Below are positions 10,007-18,279 of a stretch of 64,000 nucleotides of DNA, in pieces. The stretch comes from Coraliomargarita sinensis (lineage in GTDB: Bacteria; Verrucomicrobiota; Verrucomicrobiia; Opitutales; Coraliomargaritaceae). The stretch's first letter is position 1, and each line of letters opens with the position of its first letter. The translations under genes and the position numbers were made by a program. The stretch lies in the NCBI RefSeq assembly GCF_003185655.1, contig NZ_QHJQ01000003.1, forward strand, positions 372,001 through 436,000, given 5' to 3'. The notes under the pieces are model-generated. The model did no database searches. It worked only from the letters and a program-made list of their open reading frames with translations, and was not told where the DNA came from.

Positions 10007-11251
10007 ATGAGCGATCCCTACATTCAGGAACTCTTCGCCGAGCGCATCGGCGGCAATCAGTACGGCAAGTCCACTGCCATTTATAAATTTGAGAAGATTA
10101 AGCGTGCCAAAAAGGCGGCCAAGGAAGCCAAGCCGGACGTCGACCTCATCGACATGGGCGTCGGTGAGCCCGACGAGATGGCTTTCCCGGTCGTCGTCAA
10201 GACGCTTCAAGCCGAAGCAGCCAAGCCGGAGAACCGCGGCTACTCCGATAATGGCGGAGACGACTTCAAGGCGGCCGCCGCCAAATACATGGCCGATGTC
10301 TTCGGTGTCGCCGACATCGATCCGGCTTCGGAAGTCATCCACTCCATCGGCTCGAAAACTGCCCTGAGCATGCTGCCAGCTTGCTTCATCAACCCCGGTG
10401 ATGTCGTGCTCATGACAGTGCCGGGCTATCCGGTACTTGGCACCCATGCCAAGTATCTCGGTGGTCAGGTCTACAACATGCCGCTCGAAGCGGAGAACAA
10501 TTTCCTCCCCGATCTTGATGCCGTGCCGACCGACGTGCTGGCCAAGGCAAAGATCCTGGTGCTCAACTACCCGAACAACCCGACCGGAGCCTCCGCCACG
10601 CTGGAGTTTTTCGAAAAGGCAGTCGCCTTCGCCAAGGCCAACGACCTGATCATCGTGCAGGACGCCGCCTACGCATCACTTATCTTTGACGGCAAGCCAC
10701 TCTCCATCTTCCAAGTGCCCGGAGCGAAGGAAGTTGCAATCGAGCTGCACTCACTCTCCAAAAGCTTCAACATGACCGGTTGGCGCATCGGCTTTGTCGT
10801 GGGCAATCCCCTCATCGTCAAAGCTTACGGCGACATGAAGGATAATTCCGACTCGGGGCAATTCCTCGCCATCCAAAAGGCCGGCGCAGCGGCACTGGCC
10901 AACCCGAATATTACCGAAGAGATCGCGGAAAAATACTCCCGCCGCATGGACCTGCTGGTCGACGCACTGAACAAAAACGGCTTCTCCGCGAAAAAGCCGA
11001 ATGGCAGCTTCTTCCTTTACGTGGCCGCACCTAAATCGGCGACGATCGGTGGGGAGACGACTGAGTTTGCTTCCGGTGAGGACTTCAGCCAGTGGCTGAT
11101 CACCAACGAATTGATCAGCACCGTGCCCTGGGACGATTGCGGCAGCTTTGTCCGCTTCTCCGTGACCTTTGCTGCTCAGGGCGAGGAAGCCGAGAAAACC
11201 ATCGCCGCCGAAATCGGTGACCGGCTCGCGAAATACGAGTTTACCTTCTAA
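10007..11251 (+). CDS. dapL: LL-diaminopimelate aminotransferase
   Basis: PLP enzyme converting tetrahydrodipicolinate and glutamate directly to LL-diaminopimelate, the short route to lysine and peptidoglycan found in plants, Chlamydiae and many Verrucomicrobiota. From ATG 10007 it is 414 residues, the DapL length. The N-terminal YIQELFAERIGG, YGKSTAIYKFEK and LIDMGVGEPDEMA are characteristic. NYPNNPTG is at 188-194, VQDAAY at 217-222, and the PLP lysine is in HSLSKSFNMTGWR (Lys252). The frame is open upstream to 9926 but looks non-coding. A hairpin terminator follows. Confidence 0.93.
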   Translation: MSDPYIQELFAERIGGNQYGKSTAIYKFEKIKRAKKAAKEAKPDVDLIDMGVGEPDEMAFPVVVKTLQAEAAKPENRGYSDNGGDDFKAAAAKYMADVFGVADIDPASEVIHSIGSKTALSMLPACFINPGDVVLMTVPGYPVLGTHAKYLGGQVYNMPLEAENNFLPDLDAVPTDVLAKAKILVLNYPNNPTGASATLEFFEKAVAFAKANDLIIVQDAAYASLIFDGKPLSIFQVPGAKEVAIELHSLSKSFNMTGWRIGFVVGNPLIVKAYGDMKDNSDSGQFLAIQKAGAAALANPNITEEIAEKYSRRMDLLVDALNKNGFSAKKPNGSFFLYVAAPKSATIGGETTEFASGEDFSQWLITNELISTVPWDDCGSFVRFSVTFAAQGEEAEKTIAAEIGDRLAKYEFTF

Positions 11252-11283
11252 AGCGAGACGGCTTCGAAACGAACCCCTTTTTC

Positions 11284-11317
11284 AAGGTCGCCTTTTTCGG
11301 AAGGCGGCCTTTTTTTG
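11284..11317 (+). terminator. Rho-independent terminator after dapL
   Basis: The arms AAGGTCGCCTT and AAGGCGGCCTT form an 11-bp stem with one G-T pair and a short TTCGG-type loop, followed by a run of T. It begins about 33 bases after the dapL stop and ends just before the carbonic anhydrase gene, so it should separate the two transcripts. Confidence 0.8.
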
Positions 11318-11325
11318 GCACACAA

Positions 11326-11922
11326 ATGCCGACACTTTCCAAACTACTTGAGCGCAACCGTATCTGGGCGGACGATGCTGCTGAAAAGGCACCGGATTTT
11401 TTCACCAAATTGGCGAAGCAGCAGACCCCGGATTACCTTTGGATCGGCTGCTCGGACAGTCGCATTCCCGCCAACCAGATCATGGGGCTGGCACCCGGCG
11501 AGGTCTTTGTCCATCGCAACATCGCCAATATGGTCGTGCATACGGATATGAATCTATTGTCGGTGCTGCAATATGCGATCGACTTGCTCAAGGTAAAGCA
11601 CGTCATCGTAACCGGCCACTACGGCTGCGGTGGCGTGAAGGCCGCCATGCGCAAGGAACAATACGGGCTGCTGGACAACTGGTTGCAGCACATTCAGGAT
11701 GTCGAGAGTGTGCATTTGGATGAGCTCGCCCCGCTCGACGAGGACGCGCGCTTTGACCGTATGTGTGAACTCAATGTCATCCGCCAGGCAGACAATCTGC
11801 GCCGCAACCCGATCATTCAAAATGCCTGGAAGCGTGGACAACATCTGGAAATCCACACCTGGATCTACTGCCTCACCGACGGGCGCCTGCAACCCTTGCA
11901 GGATGTCATAACCGGCAACTAA
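11326..11922 (+). CDS. can: Beta-class carbonic anhydrase
   Basis: Zinc enzyme interconverting CO2 and bicarbonate. The beta-class ligands and catalytic pair are all present at nearly the E. coli Can positions: Cys42 with Asp44 and Arg46 in GCSDSRIP, then His98 and Cys101 in TGHYGCGG. The length of 198 residues is typical of the plant/E. coli-type subgroup. HRNIANMV at 63-70 is also a family signature. It lies between the dapL terminator and the binding-protein gene, 26 bases from the latter, so co-transcription with the uptake genes is possible but not shown. Confidence 0.95.
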   Translation: MPTLSKLLERNRIWADDAAEKAPDFFTKLAKQQTPDYLWIGCSDSRIPANQIMGLAPGEVFVHRNIANMVVHTDMNLLSVLQYAIDLLKVKHVIVTGHYGCGGVKAAMRKEQYGLLDNWLQHIQDVESVHLDELAPLDEDARFDRMCELNVIRQADNLRRNPIIQNAWKRGQHLEIHTWIYCLTDGRLQPLQDVITGN

Positions 11923-11948
11923 TCGACCGGGTTGACCTTTAAGAGACG

Positions 11949-13055
11949 ATGAGACTACTGCTCCTCGCATATTTCACCATCTTGCTCTCCGCCGCGTTTC
12001 TGCCCGCCTCCAGCAGTGAGGTTCGACACGCCAGAAACTTTGAGATCATCGACTACGGGACCCACCGCATGCTAAGCGTCTCAAATGCCTTTCGCGATTC
12101 GACACAGATCCACCACTACGCACTGGTGCCGAAGCGCAACGAGCTGCCCGAGCTCCCCGAGGCCGCGACCGTCATCCGTACTCCGGTGGAGCGTGTGGTC
12201 GCCATGGAAACCGTATACATCGGCTATCTGGAAGCCCTGGCCCAACTGGATACGATCATTGCCGCCGCGACGGTGGATTACATCAGTAATCCTAAGGTTC
12301 GCCAGGGCGTAGCCGAAGGCACGATTCAACCGGTACAGGTCGGGCAGGCCATCGACGTGGAAAAGCTCCTTCTCTTACAGCCGGACCTCCTGATTACCAG
12401 CGTCTCCGGCGACGCTGCGTTTGATATCCCCGCCAAGCTGGAGCGTACCGGCTTGCCCATTGTTTTGTCTGCCGGGTATATGGAGCAGGATCCTCTCGCC
12501 CGGGCGGAGTGGATTAAATTTGTGGCCGCCTTCTTCGAGGAGGACGAGCTCGCCAATCAAATCTTCGACGGCATTGAAAAACGCTACCGGAAACTGGAGA
12601 CGCGGACAAAACAGATCGAGGACAAGCCCACCGTCCTTTGCGGCGCCCCGTACTCCGGAGTCTGGCATGTACCAGGGGGCGATAGTTACACGGCACGGAT
12701 GATTTTTGATGCGGGGGGCGATTATCTCTGGAGCGAAGACAGTACTCAAGGCGGCATCCCGCTCGATACCGAACGCGTCTTTCTCAAAGCCGCCGGGGCC
12801 GATTATTGGATCAATCCGAGTTTCTACCGTAGCATGCACGCGCTTTACGCTGCCGATGCGCGCTTTGCCAAGTTTGCTCCCGCCAAGAACGGCCAAGTCT
12901 ACAATAACACCCGGCAAGTCAGCCCGTCCGGAGGAAATGCTATTTGGGAGCGTGGCATCACCCAACCCGACAAAGTGCTGGCCGACCTGATTCATATTTT
13001 CCATCCGGACCTGCTGCCCGAGCACGAACTCGTTTATTACGAGCTTTTGCAATGA
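11949..13055 (+). CDS. Periplasmic substrate-binding protein of an iron-complex/cobalamin ABC importer
   Basis: A class III (BtuF/FecB-like) binding protein of 368 residues with a signal peptide at about 1-22 (LLLLAYFTILLSAAFLPASS). The core has two lobes joined by a long helix: VVAMETVYIGYLEALAQL near 93-110, then PDLLITS. Later come WHVPGGDSYTARMIFDAGGDYLW and the C-terminal VLADLIHIFHPDL, both usual in iron-siderophore or cobalamin binding proteins. It should deliver the ligand to the FecCD/FecE pair encoded just downstream. Ligand identity cannot be told from the sequence; Fur-box-like sites near the receptor favour an iron chelate. Confidence 0.85.
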   Translation: MRLLLLAYFTILLSAAFLPASSSEVRHARNFEIIDYGTHRMLSVSNAFRDSTQIHHYALVPKRNELPELPEAATVIRTPVERVVAMETVYIGYLEALAQLDTIIAAATVDYISNPKVRQGVAEGTIQPVQVGQAIDVEKLLLLQPDLLITSVSGDAAFDIPAKLERTGLPIVLSAGYMEQDPLARAEWIKFVAAFFEEDELANQIFDGIEKRYRKLETRTKQIEDKPTVLCGAPYSGVWHVPGGDSYTARMIFDAGGDYLWSEDSTQGGIPLDTERVFLKAAGADYWINPSFYRSMHALYAADARFAKFAPAKNGQVYNNTRQVSPSGGNAIWERGITQPDKVLADLIHIFHPDLLPEHELVYYELLQ

Positions 13056-13118
13056 TGGCTCGCAAGCTGCCTGAAATAGTTTGGCAAAATCCCCACAGAC
13101 CACAGATTTGCCAGTTCC

Positions 13119-14174
13119 GTGCATTCGCAAACCGCAACCCGTCAACGCACCACTTTGGTCTTTCTCCTCGCAGGACTGGGCATTGTTTTACTGGCTCTGT
13201 TAAGCACCTGTATGGGCAGTGTCCGCCTGCCTGTTGATGCGGTAATCAAAACCTTAACCGGTTCCGATGCGGTCGAACCGGTGATGCGGCAAATCATTAT
13301 CGATTTTCGCCTGCCGCGCATTCTGACCGCACTGCTTGCCGGGGCAGCCCTCGGCACCGCCGGATTGCTTATGCAGACGGTCTTTCGCAACCCGCTGGCG
13401 GACCCCTTCGTCCTCGGCGTCAACTCCGGTGCCAGTTTGGGTGTAGCGGTCGTACTGCTCGCCCTCGCTCCGGCCGGCATCAGCCTGACAGCAGGCCTGG
13501 GCGCGAAGGGGCAGTTACTCGTCATCCTGGCTTCAAGCGCAGGTGCCGCGGCGACTCTATTCGTCGTCCTTATCCTGTCCCGCCGGGTCGATATCATGTC
13601 CGTCCTGATTATCGGGCTGATGATCAGCTACGCCATCGGTGCCATCGTCAGCATCCTAATGTTTTTCAGTATGGCGGAGCGCCTGCAAAGTTTTATCAAT
13701 TGGTCCTTCGGGGATTACGGCAACGTCAGTTGGAGCCACCTGCGATTCTTCGCCCCCGCGATTCTGGGCGGACTTGTGCTGAGCAGCTTGTTCATCAAAC
13801 CGCTCGATGCCCTGCTTCTGGGGGAGCAATACGCCGAGAGTGTGGGCACACGCACCAAACAGGCACGCTTTCTTGTGCTTCTGGCCGCTTCCCTTCTGGC
13901 CGGAGCCGTCACCGGATTTTGCGGGCCGATCGGCTTTCTGGGAATCGCGGCACCCCACCTCAGCCGTTACCTCTGCCGCACCAGCAGTCATCGTATCCTC
14001 ATCCCCTCCAGTATTCTGATCGGAGCGCTGCTCTCCCTCGCATCCGACTTCGTCGCCCGTGGGCCGGGGCTCGACGTCGTGCTGCCGCTCAACGCGATCA
14101 CGGCACTGGTCGGAGCGCCCGTCATCATTGCCGCCCTGGTCAAACAACGAAATTTGAAACGACTCTTCGGATGA
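13119..14174 (+). CDS. FecCD-family ABC transporter permease
   Basis: Inner-membrane permease of 351 residues, about ten hydrophobic helices, for uptake of an iron chelate or cobalamin. Family markers are [37 protein letters not shown] in the first third, and [20 protein letters not shown], the EAA-like coupling region, in the last third (each quoted here with other residues between conserved ones). It lies 63 bases after the binding protein and its TGA overlaps the ATG of the ATPase gene (ATGA), so permease and ATPase are translationally coupled. It is most probably a homodimer, because only one permease is encoded. Confidence 0.92.
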   Translation: MHSQTATRQRTTLVFLLAGLGIVLLALLSTCMGSVRLPVDAVIKTLTGSDAVEPVMRQIIIDFRLPRILTALLAGAALGTAGLLMQTVFRNPLADPFVLGVNSGASLGVAVVLLALAPAGISLTAGLGAKGQLLVILASSAGAAATLFVVLILSRRVDIMSVLIIGLMISYAIGAIVSILMFFSMAERLQSFINWSFGDYGNVSWSHLRFFAPAILGGLVLSSLFIKPLDALLLGEQYAESVGTRTKQARFLVLLAASLLAGAVTGFCGPIGFLGIAAPHLSRYLCRTSSHRILIPSSILIGALLSLASDFVARGPGLDVVLPLNAITALVGAPVIIAALVKQRNLKRLFG

Positions 14175-15190
14175 CATCCACGGCACAAAATCCTGCTCTT
14201 ACGGCCGGCGCGTTGAGCATCGGCTACGAACAAGGTGCGGACAAGCGCTGCCTGGCGGAGGATTTGTCGGTTTCGCTCATGCCCGGCGAATTCGTTTGCC
14301 TGTTGGGACCAAACGGCGTCGGCAAATCAACCCTCATCCGCACACTTGCCGGTATGCAATCTCCCCTCGCCGGTCAGATTCAAATCGCAGGGAAGAACTT
14401 TGGCAGCATCCCGCCACGTGAGCGGGCCCGCCTTGTCAGCGTCGTGCTGACGGAAGCCGCCCCCATTGGATTGATGGATGCCTATGCCATGGTCTCGCTC
14501 GGACGCCACCCCTACTCCGGCTGGTTTGGCTCGTTGGATGCCCATGACCGTGGGCGCATTGAGTGGGCCTTCGAAGCCGTCGGTGCCAAACATCTGGCTC
14601 AGCGGCAGGTTGCCGAGTTAAGCGACGGGGAACGGCAAAAGATCACGATTGCCCGGGCGCTGGCCCAGGAAACACAAGTCATGCTCCTGGACGAACCCAC
14701 CGCGTTTCTCGATCTACCCAGGCGGGTCGAATTGATGCGTATTCTGCGCAACCTTGCCCACAGGGAAAAACTGGCCTTGCTGCTCTCCACGCACGACCTG
14801 GATCTGGCCCTGCGCTTTGCCGACCGCCTCTGGGTGCTCAGCGGCGAGGGCGAACTCATCCAAGGCTACCCCGAAGCCATCGCCATGAGTGGAGACTTTG
14901 CCAGGGTATTTGAAAGCAACAACCTCGACTGGGACCCTCAAACGGGCAGCTTTCGCACCCACCCCACACCCTGCCTCCACGCTAAAATCGAGGGCGAAGG
15001 CGTGGCCGCGCTCTGGACAAGACGGGCACTGGAACGATTGGGCTTCGGGATCTGCGAGGATGCCTCTGACGCCGCTTTTTCGATACATATCAAAGGCTCT
15101 GCTTGGCAAGTAACGCGCGGCGACCAGCAAGCGGAATTTGATTCCATCGATGCAGTCATCGACTGGGTGCTAAATCAGAAATGGGCGTAA
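14171..15190 (+). CDS. FecE-like ABC transporter ATPase with a C-terminal extension
   Basis: ATP-binding subunit for the adjacent FecCD permease. From ATG 14171 it has 339 residues: Walker [10 protein letters not shown] at 46-54, signature LSDGERQK at 150-157 (SDGE in place of SGGQ, common in FecE/BtuD relatives), Walker B MLLDEP at 171-176 and H-loop His208. Family members usually end near 255-265. Here about 75 further residues (265-339) hold a small domain with [19 protein letters not shown] and a terminal [10 protein letters not shown]. That tail might be regulatory; I do not recognise it. The start is fixed by the ATGA overlap with the permease, although the frame is open far upstream. 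Confidence 0.92.
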   Translation: MTSTAQNPALTAGALSIGYEQGADKRCLAEDLSVSLMPGEFVCLLGPNGVGKSTLIRTLAGMQSPLAGQIQIAGKNFGSIPPRERARLVSVVLTEAAPIGLMDAYAMVSLGRHPYSGWFGSLDAHDRGRIEWAFEAVGAKHLAQRQVAELSDGERQKITIARALAQETQVMLLDEPTAFLDLPRRVELMRILRNLAHREKLALLLSTHDLDLALRFADRLWVLSGEGELIQGYPEAIAMSGDFARVFESNNLDWDPQTGSFRTHPTPCLHAKIEGEGVAALWTRRALERLGFGICEDASDAAFSIHIKGSAWQVTRGDQQAEFDSIDAVIDWVLNQKWA

Positions 15191-15204
15191 CGCCCTGTGT
15201 TCGT

Positions 15205-15243
15205 ACTTATCGTAGGGGCTCCGCTTGCGGATGCCCTACCGAT
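15205..15243. repeat. REP-like imperfect palindrome between convergent genes
   Basis: The outer arms ATCGTAGGG and CCCTACCGAT enclose a second hairpin CCGCTTGCGG, giving a nested palindrome of about 35 bases. It lies between the converging ATPase and fur genes. There is no clear T-run on either side, so it looks more like a repetitive extragenic palindrome than a standard terminator, though it could stop transcription. A separate small hairpin, GGGCGTAACGCCC, at 15183-15195 includes the ATPase stop codon in its loop. Confidence 0.5.
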
Positions 15244-15608
15244 TAGCGACAATCCGGACAAGTCCCGGAATAAATTACTTCGCCTCCGGTCACTTTAAAT
15301 CCGGACGGCGCTTTGATCGCGGGAACCTTCATCACCACCGGCAGATCGAAAACCCGCTCGCAGCGACGACAAACGAAGTGAGGGTGCTCAGCATCGGCGG
15401 GCAACTCATAGCGTTTGGGCTGACCGGGATACTCCAGACCGATCAAGTGAAACTGCTCCGCCATTTCGCGGATGGCACGATCCACGGTCGCTGAGCCGAG
15501 TCGCTCGATTTTTTGACGGCCCAGCCGAAGGATTTCATCGCGCGTCAGGGGACGACCGGCTTCACGCAGCACATCGATGATCGCTTCACGCTGTTTTGTA
15601 TGCGGCAT
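15243..15608 (-). CDS. Fur-family metal-dependent transcriptional regulator
   Basis: A 121-residue regulator of the Fur/Zur/PerR family. The N-terminal winged helix is compact (TKQREAIIDVLREAGRPLTRDEI then SATVDRAIREM). The dimerisation half has HPHFVCRRCERVFDL and ends CPDC, giving the two CXXC pairs of a structural zinc site. The first residues seen in longer Fur proteins are absent. Its ATG overlaps the receptor stop as TAATG, so translation of regulator and receptor is coupled. The Fur-box-like palindromes upstream of the receptor would then give negative autoregulation. Whether it senses iron, zinc or manganese is not decided by the sequence. Confidence 0.88.
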   Translation of the reverse strand: MPHTKQREAIIDVLREAGRPLTRDEILRLGRQKIERLGSATVDRAIREMAEQFHLIGLEYPGQPKRYELPADAEHPHFVCRRCERVFDLPVVMKVPAIKAPSGFKVTGGEVIYSGTCPDCR

Positions 15609-17566
15609 TAGTAGGTGAATTTCAGTCCCAGATATCCGGCGCGGCCAAGTGCAGGATAGCCTGCCGCAGAAGCGTATTCTTCATCAAGCAGGTTTTCTAT
15701 CTTGGCGTAAAGCGACCAGTTTTCATCGATCGCCCAGTCCGCGACGAGCCGAACCACGAAGAAATCCTCAGCCGGCACCTGCAGGAAAGTTTCCGGATCA
15801 ATATCCTCGCGTTCAAATTGTCCTATCGCTTGAACCCCGGCACTGAAGTTATCCGTACAATGATAAAAAGCGGAGAGCTGCAAAAGATGCTCCGGACGGC
15901 GGGCCAAAGGTACGTCTCTCGCCGGGTCAGCCACGAACCCGCCCGTCCTCGGATCGTTCAAGCGATCGCTCTCGGCAACCAAATACGTGTAACCCAGACC
16001 GAGATCCAGTTTCTTGCTCGCCTGATACTTCACGGATATTTCAGCACCTTGCGTAACGGCTTCCTCAATATTGAAGGTGTCAAAGGTCGTCGGCTCAAAG
16101 CTTAGCAGGTCATCAATCTCATTGCGGAACAGCACCAACGAATATGTCAGTTCGTCCTGCAAAAGACTTTGTCGAAAACCGATTTCATACGAAACGCTTT
16201 CTTCCGCATTGAGCGGTGTGCTCTGGTCGGAATCGTACGCAAGATCGACGGGACCGGGAGGGGCGTAGGAATTTGCCAGTTTGGCAAAGACGGTCGCATT
16301 CAGCTCTTCCAGGTTTATGATAAAAGTAGCGTTGCCGGTCACTTCGTCGTCATAGTCCGAATAATCATCGTGACGAATACCCGCACGAACTTCAAATCTG
16401 TCAGAGAGTTGCCAGGAGAGTAAGGCGAAGCTGCCCCATTGCTGGAAGCTTTCGCCGTAAGGTGCGGGGGGTGCCAATGGGCTGGCTGTGTTGATGTTGG
16501 TATTACGTACGTCGTCATTTCGATACACCACACCTCCGGTCAGCAAAACGTTATCGCTGAGTGAGTAGTCGATCTGCAGATCCATTTCGTCTGTTAATAC
16601 GTCAATTTCATTCGAAATCGGAAAGTCACCCAAATAGAGGGCGGGAAAGACGCCAAAATCAAAAGCTGAATTGACCTCAAAAATGTCGGCTGTCCGCTCG
16701 GATCGCGAATAGAACAGGTGAACCGAAAGGTCGTCCGTCAAATAACGAATCCCCGGTGAAAGCAGCCAACTGGTTGTATCCTGATTGTCAAACGGCGTCG
16801 GTCCTGTCGTGGAGCCGGGCAATTCCTTCATGGTATCGAAGGCAGAACCGATCAATTCCAGATAAACGGAGTCCGCCAGTTTCCAATCCAAACGACTCAG
16901 CAAACTGAGCTGCTCGAAGCTATCGTTATGGCGTTCGTTATCGGTCTGCGTAGTCGAAGCGGAGAGGCTCAGGCCCACTGCCTCTGTCCCCAGAGCAAAA
17001 TCCACTCCGGCTTTGCGATAGTCATTTGAACCCCCTTCAAGAAATAAGCTGGCTTCCGGGCGCTTTTGCCCAAGAGCAGATTTCAGTCGTGCGTTGATCA
17101 CTCCACCGATCCCGCTGGAACCGAAATTGACCGTGGACGCGCCGCGTTGCACCTCGACGCTCTCCAAATTGTTCAGCGGCAGAAAACCCAGGTCATATTG
17201 ATTGCCAAAACCGGGGTTGAGTCGCCTGCCGTCGAGAAAGAATCCCGTGTGATTGCTCTCCGTACCACGTGTTGAAAGCGAGGTTACGCTGCCACGCGAA
17301 CCGTTCGACCAAAGCACCATCCCGGGTGTGCGGGCAATAGCCTCGGACAAAGAGGCATCCTGCCACTGATCTATGTCCAGATCGGTTATTGCGGTGACCG
17401 AGGGTGACAAGCGCGCTGTACTTAGTGGTGTGCGGGTGCTGACAAAAACATAATCATCGAGTTTGTAAACCGGTGTTTCTGGCTCTTCAGCCCCTAAGGA
17501 AACCGAACCAGCTGCCGCCAGTGAGAGAATGAATAATGTCTGCCGAATAACTTTTTTCAGGTGCAT
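15608..17566 (-). CDS. TonB-dependent outer-membrane receptor (BtuB/siderophore type)
   Basis: A 652-residue receptor for active uptake across the outer membrane. Signal peptide about 1-25; then DDYVFVSTRTP near 37-47, which fits a TonB-box/plug start. The plug runs to about 165 (SLSEAIARTPGMVL, STRGTESNHTGFFLDGRRL, VEVQRGASTVNFGSSGIGGVIN). A 22-strand barrel follows and ends in an aromatic (LGLKFTY). The gene is followed without a gap by fur and faces the binding-protein/permease/ATPase genes. It is small for a ferric siderophore receptor and closer to BtuB in size, so a vitamin B12 ligand is possible. I saw no cobalamin riboswitch upstream; the Fur-like boxes argue for metal control. Confidence 0.9.
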   Translation of the reverse strand: MHLKKVIRQTLFILSLAAAGSVSLGAEEPETPVYKLDDYVFVSTRTPLSTARLSPSVTAITDLDIDQWQDASLSEAIARTPGMVLWSNGSRGSVTSLSTRGTESNHTGFFLDGRRLNPGFGNQYDLGFLPLNNLESVEVQRGASTVNFGSSGIGGVINARLKSALGQKRPEASLFLEGGSNDYRKAGVDFALGTEAVGLSLSASTTQTDNERHNDSFEQLSLLSRLDWKLADSVYLELIGSAFDTMKELPGSTTGPTPFDNQDTTSWLLSPGIRYLTDDLSVHLFYSRSERTADIFEVNSAFDFGVFPALYLGDFPISNEIDVLTDEMDLQIDYSLSDNVLLTGGVVYRNDDVRNTNINTASPLAPPAPYGESFQQWGSFALLSWQLSDRFEVRAGIRHDDYSDYDDEVTGNATFIINLEELNATVFAKLANSYAPPGPVDLAYDSDQSTPLNAEESVSYEIGFRQSLLQDELTYSLVLFRNEIDDLLSFEPTTFDTFNIEEAVTQGAEISVKYQASKKLDLGLGYTYLVAESDRLNDPRTGGFVADPARDVPLARRPEHLLQLSAFYHCTDNFSAGVQAIGQFEREDIDPETFLQVPAEDFFVVRLVADWAIDENWSLYAKIENLLDEEYASAAGYPALGRAGYLGLKFTY

Positions 17567-17607
17567 GTAGGCTGGATGCGGTAGTCCAATTCGCGAAGCA
17601 AGCCTTA

Positions 17608-17625
17608 ATGATTAATGAGAATCAT
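17608..17625 (-). promoter_or_regulatory. Fur-box-like palindrome upstream of the TonB receptor
   Basis: ATGATTAATGAGAATCAT is an 18-base sequence with perfect 6-base inverted arms (ATGATT/AATCAT). It resembles the GATAATGATAATCATTATC-type Fur box and lies 42-59 bases before the receptor start codon, where a repressor would block transcription. The Fur-family gene in the same transcript is the natural candidate to bind it. Confidence 0.6.
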
Positions 17626-17712
17626 GCGCAATAAATTCAATCGTCGTATCGGTGTGTGTACGAATTTTTAATGTCTGATAATCCCGCAGAATTATCACAT
17701 TACGGCAACGAG

Positions 17713-17727
17713 TGAGAACAATTCTCA
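17713..17727 (-). promoter_or_regulatory. Second Fur-box-like palindrome
   Basis: TGAGAACAATTCTCA has perfect 6-base arms around CAA and fits the 7-1-7 layout of Fur-family operators with one mismatch. It lies about 150 bases before the receptor start and about 60 bases past the end of panD. A second operator or a distal promoter is possible. Confidence 0.5.
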
Positions 17728-17784
17728 AAATTCAGCTAAAAGCTGGTTCAATCACGTCTATTAGCGAAACGAATAGACGGCCGC

Positions 17785-18174
17785 TTATACGAAAACGTCT
17801 TCCGCGACTTGGATATTGTCCGCGCGCACAACGCGCTTGTTCCCGTCGGCCAGTACCAGAACTTTTGGCTTCCAAGTATCGGCCTCTGCTTCATCAAGCT
17901 GGGCAAAAGACATAATGACCAGCAAATCGCCGAGTTCACCTTTGTGAGCTGCGGCACCATTCAACGAGATGGTATGCGAACCTTTAGGTGCTTCGATGGC
18001 GTAAGTCTCAAAGCGTTCACCGTTGGCAATATTAGCCACGAGAATTTTTTCGTAGGGGCGCAGGCCCACCTGCTCCATGAGGGCAGAATCTATGGCCAAG
18101 CTACCTTCGTAGTGAAGGGCCCGATCCGTAATCTCTGCTCGTAGCAGCTTGGACTTTAGTAGAGTTACCTGCAT
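17785..18174 (-). CDS. panD: Aspartate 1-decarboxylase proenzyme
   Basis: Makes beta-alanine from aspartate for pantothenate synthesis. The self-cleavage site is exactly where expected: Gly24-Ser25 in HYEGSLAID, where Ser25 becomes the pyruvoyl group. The conserved [11 protein letters not shown] and [10 protein letters not shown] blocks follow. From ATG 18174 the protein is 129 residues, the usual size. The frame is open upstream to 18249 without family similarity. panC and panE are encoded 8-12 kb away on the same strand. Confidence 0.95.
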   Translation of the reverse strand: MQVTLLKSKLLRAEITDRALHYEGSLAIDSALMEQVGLRPYEKILVANIANGERFETYAIEAPKGSHTISLNGAAAHKGELGDLLVIMSFAQLDEAEADTWKPKVLVLADGNKRVVRADNIQVAEDVFV

Positions 18175-18279
18175 GTTATCAAAATTGAGCTTTATCGGCC
18201 GATTGTCAAAAAAGCGGCGCAGGTTGGAGGATTTGCCGTACTTTGACAAATCGAAACTTCGAGCGGAGGGAAGGCTTTT

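Noticed and set aside
13700..14170. Long N-terminal extension of the FecE-like ATPase
   Set aside because: It overlaps the FecCD permease in another frame and has the composition of an out-of-frame shadow. The ATGA start at 14171 fits the family.
17567..17784. Cobalamin riboswitch upstream of the BtuB-like receptor
   Set aside because: No B12-box or conserved riboswitch core was found. Fur-box-like palindromes are present instead.
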